Source: Bacteroidota bacterium
GTDB lineage: Bacteria > Bacteroidota > Bacteroidia > 2-12-FULL-35-15
DNA: 64,000 nucleotides
Direction: 5' to 3'
NCBI GenBank assembly: GCA_947504725.1
Contig: CANNHN010000001.1
Span: forward strand, 186,001 to 250,000
The stretch's first letter is position 1. Each line of letters begins with the position of its first letter. A program made the translations under genes and the position numbers. Below the pieces are notes generated by a model. The model did no database searches, had not been told where the DNA came from, and was given only the letters and a program-made list of their open reading frames with translations. Below are positions 59,218 to 64,000 of this stretch, piece by piece.

Positions 59218-60489
59218 CTACCCTTTGTTAAAGTAGGTTTGTTTATTATTGATAATTCCTATGACTTTCCCGGTAAATTTAGTTCCTATAAATGGAGTGT
59301 TGTTTGACTTAGATAGAATGTGTTTCTTTTCGAAAACCCATTCTTTATTTGGATTGAAGAGTGTTAAGTTTGCGATTTCACCCTCCGCAATTTTATTTTC
59401 CTTTAGCTTTAAGATCCTGCGTGGATTTGCTGTAATTGTTTCAATAATTGTATCCAGTTTTATCTTGCCTTTATTAGAATTTAGCAGTCCGAATGCACTT
59501 TCCAGACCAATCATCCCATTTGATGCATAATCAAATTCTACGTCTTTTGATTCAATGTCTTGTGGGCGGTGATCGCAGCTAAGAGAGTCAATTGTTCCGT
59601 CTGAGATGCCTTTTTTAAGTGCTTCCATGTCCGTTTTTGTTCTGAGTGGAGGATTTAGCTTGTAGTTGCTGTCGAATCCATTCAGTAAGCTGTCTTCTAA
59701 AGCAATGTTGTAGATATTAGCTGACGCTGTTACTTTCAATCCTTTGGCTTTTGCATTTCGGATAAGTTCTACCGATTTTTGTGTGGATATGTTAGATATG
59801 TGGATAGTAGCATTTGTATATTCAGCTAAAAAGATATTTCTATCTACCATCAGTTCCTCAGCAAGGGCTGGAATTCCTTTTAAACCAAGTTGTGTTGATA
59901 CAACTCCTTCGTTCATTTTTCCATCGTTTGAGATGGATTTTTCATCACAATGTGTTATAATGAGTCCATCAAAATTTTGAGCGTACAGAAGGGCTCGCAT
60001 CAATAAACCTGAGTCCTTCACCGCTTTCTTATCATCCGAAAAGGCTACAGCTCCAGCCATTTTCATATCATACATTTCCGATATGTCTTGTCCTTCTTGA
60101 TTATTAGAAAGTGTTCCTATCGGATACACATCTATTATAGAATCTGATGTCTTGTTCTTTATATATAATACTTCAGCTTTTGAATGAATTGTTGGATTTG
60201 TTGAAGAGACAACTGCAACTCCAGTATATCCACCTGAAGCAGCAGCTTTCATTCCGCTTTCAATATCTTCTTTGTGTTCGAATCCTGGGTCGCAAAAACT
60301 AACTTGCATGTCTAACCAGCCTATTGAAAGATGCAAATTTTCTGCTTCTACAACTTTCACGCTTTTATCTGCCGCTATCTTTGATTTTATGGATTTTATA
60401 ATTCCATTTTCTATTAATACATCCATCACTTTCCCATTGTGGGCTGACTTAGAGTCAATGATGTGAGCCGATTTGATAAGTATGTTCAT
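59218..60489 (-). CDS. Dihydroorotase homologue lacking the HxH metal motif (probably non-catalytic)
   Basis: The 423-residue amidohydrolase-fold protein is of class I dihydroorotase length. At the place of the family signature D-x-H-x-H-x-R-[DE]-PG it reads DMQVSFCDPGFEHKEDIESG, so Gln62 and Ser64 replace the two metal-binding histidines and Cys66 replaces the substrate arginine. Other sites are partly kept: THCDEKSI, ATIHISNI and SCDHRPQD. Similar sequences lacking HxH are found in Bacteroidota and resemble the inactive PyrC' chains that pair with aspartate carbamoyltransferase elsewhere. Catalysis is doubtful. A true dihydroorotase is expected elsewhere in the genome. The gene lies 12 bases after the BatA-like gene. 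Confidence 0.85.
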   Translation of the reverse strand: MNILIKSAHIIDSKSAHNGKVMDVLIENGIIKSIKSKIAADKSVKVVEAENLHLSIGWLDMQVSFCDPGFEHKEDIESGMKAAASGGYTGVAVVSSTNPTIHSKAEVLYIKNKTSDSIIDVYPIGTLSNNQEGQDISEMYDMKMAGAVAFSDDKKAVKDSGLLMRALLYAQNFDGLIITHCDEKSISNDGKMNEGVVSTQLGLKGIPALAEELMVDRNIFLAEYTNATIHISNISTQKSVELIRNAKAKGLKVTASANIYNIALEDSLLNGFDSNYKLNPPLRTKTDMEALKKGISDGTIDSLSCDHRPQDIESKDVEFDYASNGMIGLESAFGLLNSNKGKIKLDTIIETITANPRRILKLKENKIAEGEIANLTLFNPNKEWVFEKKHILSKSNNTPFIGTKFTGKVIGIINNKQTYFNKG

Positions 60490-60501
60490 TTTTTACACGT
60501 A

Positions 60502-62556
60502 TTATTTCATATACCTTAATAGCAAAACCTCAATCGCTAAAAATATTAGCGCTAAAATAAGACAAAGTTTCCATAATTTTTTGCCTTGTTCTAATTCCAT
60601 CAACGACTGAGCTATATTAGCTGAATCCAACTCTAAAATCTGAATATTCAAAAATCCGTTTTCTGTTAGCGCTTCATTCAGTCCTTCTACATTGTAGCAT
60701 GTTAAGTCTGATTCTGTTCTGTTAAAATTGTATGATATTCCACCAATAATATCAGTATTAGCAAGCAAATCATAATTATCCGCTTCTTTAATTTGATTGT
60801 GAACCAAGATGGATGTTATGGAATTCTGTAGTTTATGCTCAGGGATAATGTCAACTTTTTTCGCGTTATTTTTTATGTGAAAAACATTTTCTCCACTTAT
60901 AATTTTGTTGCTTTCAATTACTTCGTCAGCACCAATGCTGTAAAAAAGTGGCTGAGAACTTTGACTATGCATCCCTATCTTATAAAGCGTAGGGACAAAA
61001 ATAGCATGCTTCGTTAAATTACTAAAACTTTCAGCAACACCTACCGCTGATAAATAGAGTTTCCCCTTTCCAAATTCAAATACACTTAAATAAGCGTCTC
61101 CATTTTGGAGTTTTAATAAATATTGTTCATTGCTTCTTGTTGTTTTGGATAAAACAAAATGCTCATTTACTTTTGGTAAATCAAGATTAGTAGAACTAAA
61201 TGTTTTTTTATCAAACACATCTTTATATATAAGATGTTCTAAATTAATTTTATCAACTTTCGTATTAGCAGTATCCAATCGCTCATAATAATTTGCACGA
61301 ATAGATATTAAAAACGTTTTATATGTATTGATTTCAATCTCTTTGTTTGGGAAAACTAGAACACTTCCACCATTTTCTATAAATCTTTTTAACTCTTGCC
61401 CTAAGCCGGAAGTAATCGTTTTTAGTTCGTTTAAAACAAGCAACTTGTTTTTTCCAAATAGTGAGTAGTCTATTTTATTTTCAACAGCATTTGAAAAAAT
61501 GAATAGCGAATCAGAACCAAATAATTTATTTAAAGAAGACAACTCATCGTTTATTCCTAATCCATTTATACAAAATACAGGAATGTTTTTCTCTACTTCA
61601 AAGGTGAAATAGAATTTATCATCAAATGTTACGGGGTAATCCTGGAGTTCTATCCTGCAATGTTGTATCCCAATTTCTTTGGAAGCGAAGGATAGAATTA
61701 TTTCTGTTTCACTGTTTTTATCTAAATTAAAACTAGCTGGTGTTTTTTGAATATTGTTAATGAAAAGCTTTATTGAATTATTTTCCAATACTTTCTCGGA
61801 CACATTTTTCACTCGAACATGCAGCTTTTCTATTTGATCAATCTGCCTGATTGGACTTTCAAACCAGCATGTATCAATAAAAATATTGCTTCTTTTAGCT
61901 GCCTCGAGTGGAATTAATTTGAATTGAATGGATGTGTCATTTTTTAATTGTTTCCAATTAAATGAGCTTTTTTGAAAGTCGGAAATGATGTAAGACACTT
62001 TGTTTTTATCAATTTGTTGAAAAGCGTCTACCTGTCTTAGTGCAATTTCAGAAAGAAGGCGAGTGCTAGGTGTTATTTCAACATCATCAAGAAGTTCAAT
62101 AAATTCTTCCTTATTAACGAATCGTTGATGCTTACCTTCAAAATCGTTTGTCAAAAGTTGAAATCGGTCTGTTGGTTTGTAAGCAGAAACAATTTCTAAA
62201 GCACGTCTTTTGGCATCGTCAAACAATGTTCCATTTTTATTAATGGCTTCCATACTGAAAGAGTTGTCGATGAAGATACTAATGGTTTTGTCACCAACAG
62301 AATTCGGGCTGCTTTTTGAAGGAATGAATGGTTGTGAAAATGCGAGTACAAGTAAGCTGATTGCTAATATTCGTGCAGCAAGGACCAATAAATGTTTTAG
62401 TTTGGACTTCGCTTGTGTTTCTTGTTTTACTTCTTTTAGAAAGCGAACATTACTGAAGTAAACTGTTTTAAATTTTCTAAAATTAAATAAATGAATAATG
62501 ATTGGAATTGCGATTGCTGATAGTGCAAAAAGAAATGCAGGGTAGGTGAAGCTCAT
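60502..62556 (-). CDS. BatA-domain / von Willebrand A membrane protein
   Basis: The protein has 684 residues from the ATG at 62556; a TTG one codon earlier is rejected. It opens with the BatA N-terminal helix pair (SFTYPAFLFALSAIAIPIII, then HLLVLAARILAISLLVLAFS). A vWA domain with the metal-site motif FIDNSFSMEAI (about residues 95-105) follows, and then a long extracytoplasmic region with beta domains. A C-terminal membrane helix (LCLILALIFLAIEVLLLRYM) ends the protein. The family is widespread in Bacteroidota and often sits next to this dihydroorotase homologue. Its function is unknown; a glutamine amidotransferase-like sensing domain (IPVFCINGLGINDELSSLNK) is possible. Confidence 0.85.
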   Translation of the reverse strand: MSFTYPAFLFALSAIAIPIIIHLFNFRKFKTVYFSNVRFLKEVKQETQAKSKLKHLLVLAARILAISLLVLAFSQPFIPSKSSPNSVGDKTISIFIDNSFSMEAINKNGTLFDDAKRRALEIVSAYKPTDRFQLLTNDFEGKHQRFVNKEEFIELLDDVEITPSTRLLSEIALRQVDAFQQIDKNKVSYIISDFQKSSFNWKQLKNDTSIQFKLIPLEAAKRSNIFIDTCWFESPIRQIDQIEKLHVRVKNVSEKVLENNSIKLFINNIQKTPASFNLDKNSETEIILSFASKEIGIQHCRIELQDYPVTFDDKFYFTFEVEKNIPVFCINGLGINDELSSLNKLFGSDSLFIFSNAVENKIDYSLFGKNKLLVLNELKTITSGLGQELKRFIENGGSVLVFPNKEIEINTYKTFLISIRANYYERLDTANTKVDKINLEHLIYKDVFDKKTFSSTNLDLPKVNEHFVLSKTTRSNEQYLLKLQNGDAYLSVFEFGKGKLYLSAVGVAESFSNLTKHAIFVPTLYKIGMHSQSSQPLFYSIGADEVIESNKIISGENVFHIKNNAKKVDIIPEHKLQNSITSILVHNQIKEADNYDLLANTDIIGGISYNFNRTESDLTCYNVEGLNEALTENGFLNIQILELDSANIAQSLMELEQGKKLWKLCLILALIFLAIEVLLLRYMK

Positions 62557-62563
62557 CAAAGGA

Positions 62564-62593
62564 CAAATATAATGAATTTTCTAATATCTTCAA
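62564..62593 (-). promoter_or_regulatory. Promoter of the BatA-like gene, nearly leaderless
   Basis: The minus strand reads TATATTTG at 62564-62571 and TTG at 62591-62593, 19 bases apart. Only 7 bases separate the -7 box from the ATG. Confidence 0.6.
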
Positions 62594-62594
62594 G

Positions 62595-63374
62595 TTAAAA
62601 CTTCTCAAAAACGCCCAATCCAAACAAAGCAAAATCGTACTTAACAGGATCTTTAGCATCAAATTTCTTAAGATTACCTGTTAATTCCTCCACTGCTTTC
62701 CAATCGTTTTGAGTTCGTTTTAATAGTCCCAGTTTTCGAGCTACATTTCCAGAATGAACATCAAGCGGACACATTAAGTGGGAAGGGAGCAATGAAGTTT
62801 TCCATATTCCAAAATCTACTCCTTGATTATCATTTCTAACCATCCAGCGTAAATACATACACAAACGCTTTGCAGATGAGTTTTCACTTGGATTGGAAAC
62901 ATGCTTTCCTGTTCTATAAGGATGCTCAATTGAAAAAAAAATCTTTCTAAAATTCATTATCGCTTCTAGTGTATGGTCTGATTTAACATTTGAATTAGGA
63001 GAGAAGGCATTTTGTAAACCACCATGATTTTTATAAATATTTTGTATCGATTTAATAAAAAATGCAGCATCAATACCATTAAATGTTCGATGTACGAAAT
63101 TATCGAAGCGGGAAACATCTTTTTTCTTGGCGGACATAATAAAATCGTGCGGATTATTTCCCATCAATTTCATCATTTTATTCGCATTGTTTATTATTGT
63201 TACTCTTTGCCCCCAAGCAATAGTGGCCGCTAAAAAACCGGCAATTTCAATATCTTCCTTTTGGGTAAATTGATGAGGAATGCAAATTGGATCGCTTTCA
63301 ATGAAGCTAATACGATTGTATTTATCGTACTTCTCTTCCAGAAAATCTTTTAGATCAATCTTGAGTAATTTCAT
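62595..63374 (-). CDS. TIGR02757/DUF2400 family protein
   Basis: The 259-residue helical protein matches the TIGR02757 pattern: SDPICIPHQFTQKEDIEIAG (about residues 26-45), LAATIAWGQRVTIINNANKM, and the C-terminal section PSHLMCPLDVHSGNVARKLG followed by LTGNLKKFDAKDPVKYDFAL. The CPLDVHSG-x-VARKLGL stretch resembles the helix-hairpin-helix region of the endonuclease III superfamily, so a nucleic-acid role is possible but unproven. No signal peptide. The gene ends just upstream of the promoter of the BatA-like gene, so the two are transcribed separately. A palindromic intergenic element lies upstream. Confidence 0.85.
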   Translation of the reverse strand: MKLLKIDLKDFLEEKYDKYNRISFIESDPICIPHQFTQKEDIEIAGFLAATIAWGQRVTIINNANKMMKLMGNNPHDFIMSAKKKDVSRFDNFVHRTFNGIDAAFFIKSIQNIYKNHGGLQNAFSPNSNVKSDHTLEAIMNFRKIFFSIEHPYRTGKHVSNPSENSSAKRLCMYLRWMVRNDNQGVDFGIWKTSLLPSHLMCPLDVHSGNVARKLGLLKRTQNDWKAVEELTGNLKKFDAKDPVKYDFALFGLGVFEKF

Positions 63375-63408
63375 TTGTAATTCGGAAGGTGTTTTCTAAA
63401 AAATATCT

Positions 63409-63469
63409 TCCGCTTCCCTTCCTTCTCCATTTGGAAAAGGTGTCCCGCTTTTAGCGGGGCGGATGAGGT
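63409..63469. repeat. Intergenic repeat 'CCTTCTCCATTTGGAAAAGG..GATGAGGTTT'
   Basis: CTTCCCTTCCTTCTCCATTTGG is followed by GGAAAAGG, a hairpin CCCGCT-ttt-AGCGGG, and GATGAGGTTT. The overall wording matches the element at 40869-40900 (CTCTCCGTTTGGAGAGG then GGTGAGGTTT). Both are probably members of one dispersed family. Confidence 0.65.
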
Positions 63470-64000
63470 TTAATCGTTCTCGATTTTATGAACCAGTTTT
63501 TTCAAGGAATCATCCATGCGTTTAAAGAAACGATAACGCTGTTTTTCAGCAACTCCACTTATAAGATTTGATTTTCGTATTAAGTTTTTTAACCACAAGT
63601 CTGTTTCATTGCAGAAGCCAGGATTTGTTGTTGGCATTACATTGAAAGTATGATAAGATATATAAGCTGCTTTCATTGTTCCCATTTGCGACATAACACA
63701 ATTGTTACCGATCATCACATCACTATGGTACAATTCATAGTTGTTTCCGGAGCTGGCTGGTTTATCGTTCGAATCAAATTTGACATTTGTTTCTGCTTGC
63801 TTATTTATCCTTGCAAACAATAAGCTAAGTTCTCCACATACTTTCAATGCATCTTCCTTACTGTGAAAAGCTCCGGCATCCCAATAAAACTCTATTTGTT
63901 TCAATGTGCTGGTTGCCGTATCATCCGACCAGATTTCTATAGAAGATATTTGCGAATACATATCATAGATATCCTTTGCAATGTTTATTAATTCTTCATC
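63470..64000 (-). CDS. Hypothetical protein (N-terminal part missing; runs off the right edge)
   Basis: The frame is open from the window edge to a stop at 63470, giving 176 visible codons. The visible start is an internal stretch, DEELINIAKDIYDMYSQISS, so the true start lies beyond 64000. It contains FYWDAGAFHSKEDALKVCGE and IGNNCVMSQMGTMKAAYISY, and ends SLKKLVHKIEND. Five cysteines or more are absent; only three occur. No family is recognised, and the location of the product cannot be judged without the N-terminus. Confidence 0.6.
   Translation of the reverse strand, partial: DEELINIAKDIYDMYSQISSIEIWSDDTATSTLKQIEFYWDAGAFHSKEDALKVCGELSLLFARINKQAETNVKFDSNDKPASSGNNYELYHSDVMIGNNCVMSQMGTMKAAYISYHTFNVMPTTNPGFCNETDLWLKNLIRKSNLISGVAEKQRYRFFKRMDDSLKKLVHKIEND

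Noticed and set aside
1-64000. CRISPR array, tRNA, rRNA, insertion sequence or prophage
   Set aside because: I looked for regularly spaced direct repeats, cloverleaf arms and transposase or integrase motifs and saw none. A tRNAscan-SE or ISfinder search could still find something missed by eye.

Overview
The window is ordinary chromosome of a low-GC member of the Bacteroidota. Four points in the sequence support this. There are type IX secretion (T9SS) cargo proteins with type A and type B C-terminal sorting domains. The conserved block bamD - rpoZ - coaBC - porD(DUF4835) - recN is present. There is a sphingolipid-type serine palmitoyltransferase. Many promoters carry the Bacteroidota -7 box TAnnTTTG, often with TTG/TTTG about 19-22 bases upstream. 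Shine-Dalgarno motifs are almost absent, with infC as a clear exception. I cannot name a genus. I saw no tRNA, rRNA, CRISPR array, insertion sequence or prophage.

Layout. 1-2.5 kb: the N-terminal part of a TPR sensor protein, a SET-domain protein and a small exported protein. 2.6-6.5 kb: rpsA followed by an unusual run of six hairpins, then pyrR-pyrB. 6.5-8.6 kb: a STAS protein, a T9SS cargo gene and RNase Z, with a strong intrinsic terminator inside the RNase Z coding region. 8.6-13.2 kb: a LuxR-type response regulator, a promoter with two tandem ATACC-N8-GGTAT palindromes, a FecA-like TonB receptor and a BadF-type kinase. 13.4-19.3 kb (minus): a compact envelope operon (lipoprotein, DUF5723-like, kdsA, T9SS cargo) followed by a YebC-family gene. 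19.5-24.2 kb: a small membrane protein, rarA, a cytochrome c lipoprotein, an LpxL-type acyltransferase, two unknowns and smpB. 24.2-29.1 kb: a metal locus of an Nramp-UspA fusion, a DtxR/MntR repressor and a TonB receptor, with a DtxR-like box in the divergent promoter.

29.1-40.8 kb: T9SS cargo, TPR protein, pyrD, HMG-CoA lyase, DUF4442 protein, fatty acid desaturase, a large FG-GAP/ASPIC T9SS cargo and fabI. 40.9-46.2 kb (minus): bamD, rpoZ, coaBC, porD and recN, with a possible attenuator before coaBC. 46.3-48.5 kb: serine palmitoyltransferase, a small secreted protein and a cold-shock protein. 48.7-53.2 kb (minus): serA, DUF1015, YggS, and a polytopic membrane protein. 53.3-59.1 kb (minus): an unknown lipoprotein, three tandem paralogous small secreted 'PYKYD' proteins, then thrS-infC-rpmI-rplT, where infC appears to start with AUA. 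59.2-64 kb (minus): a dihydroorotase homologue lacking its HxH metal motif, a BatA/vWA membrane protein, a TIGR02757 protein and a gene running off the right edge.

The pyrimidine genes pyrR, pyrB, pyrD and the pyrC homologue are scattered through the window. Several intergenic gaps hold pairs of long inverted repeats resembling the dispersed repeats common in Bacteroidota. The best candidates for undescribed biology are the PYKYD operon, the hairpin run after rpsA, the terminator embedded in rnz, the tandem operator at 9.5 kb, the AUA start of infC and the rpoZ-coaBC leader.
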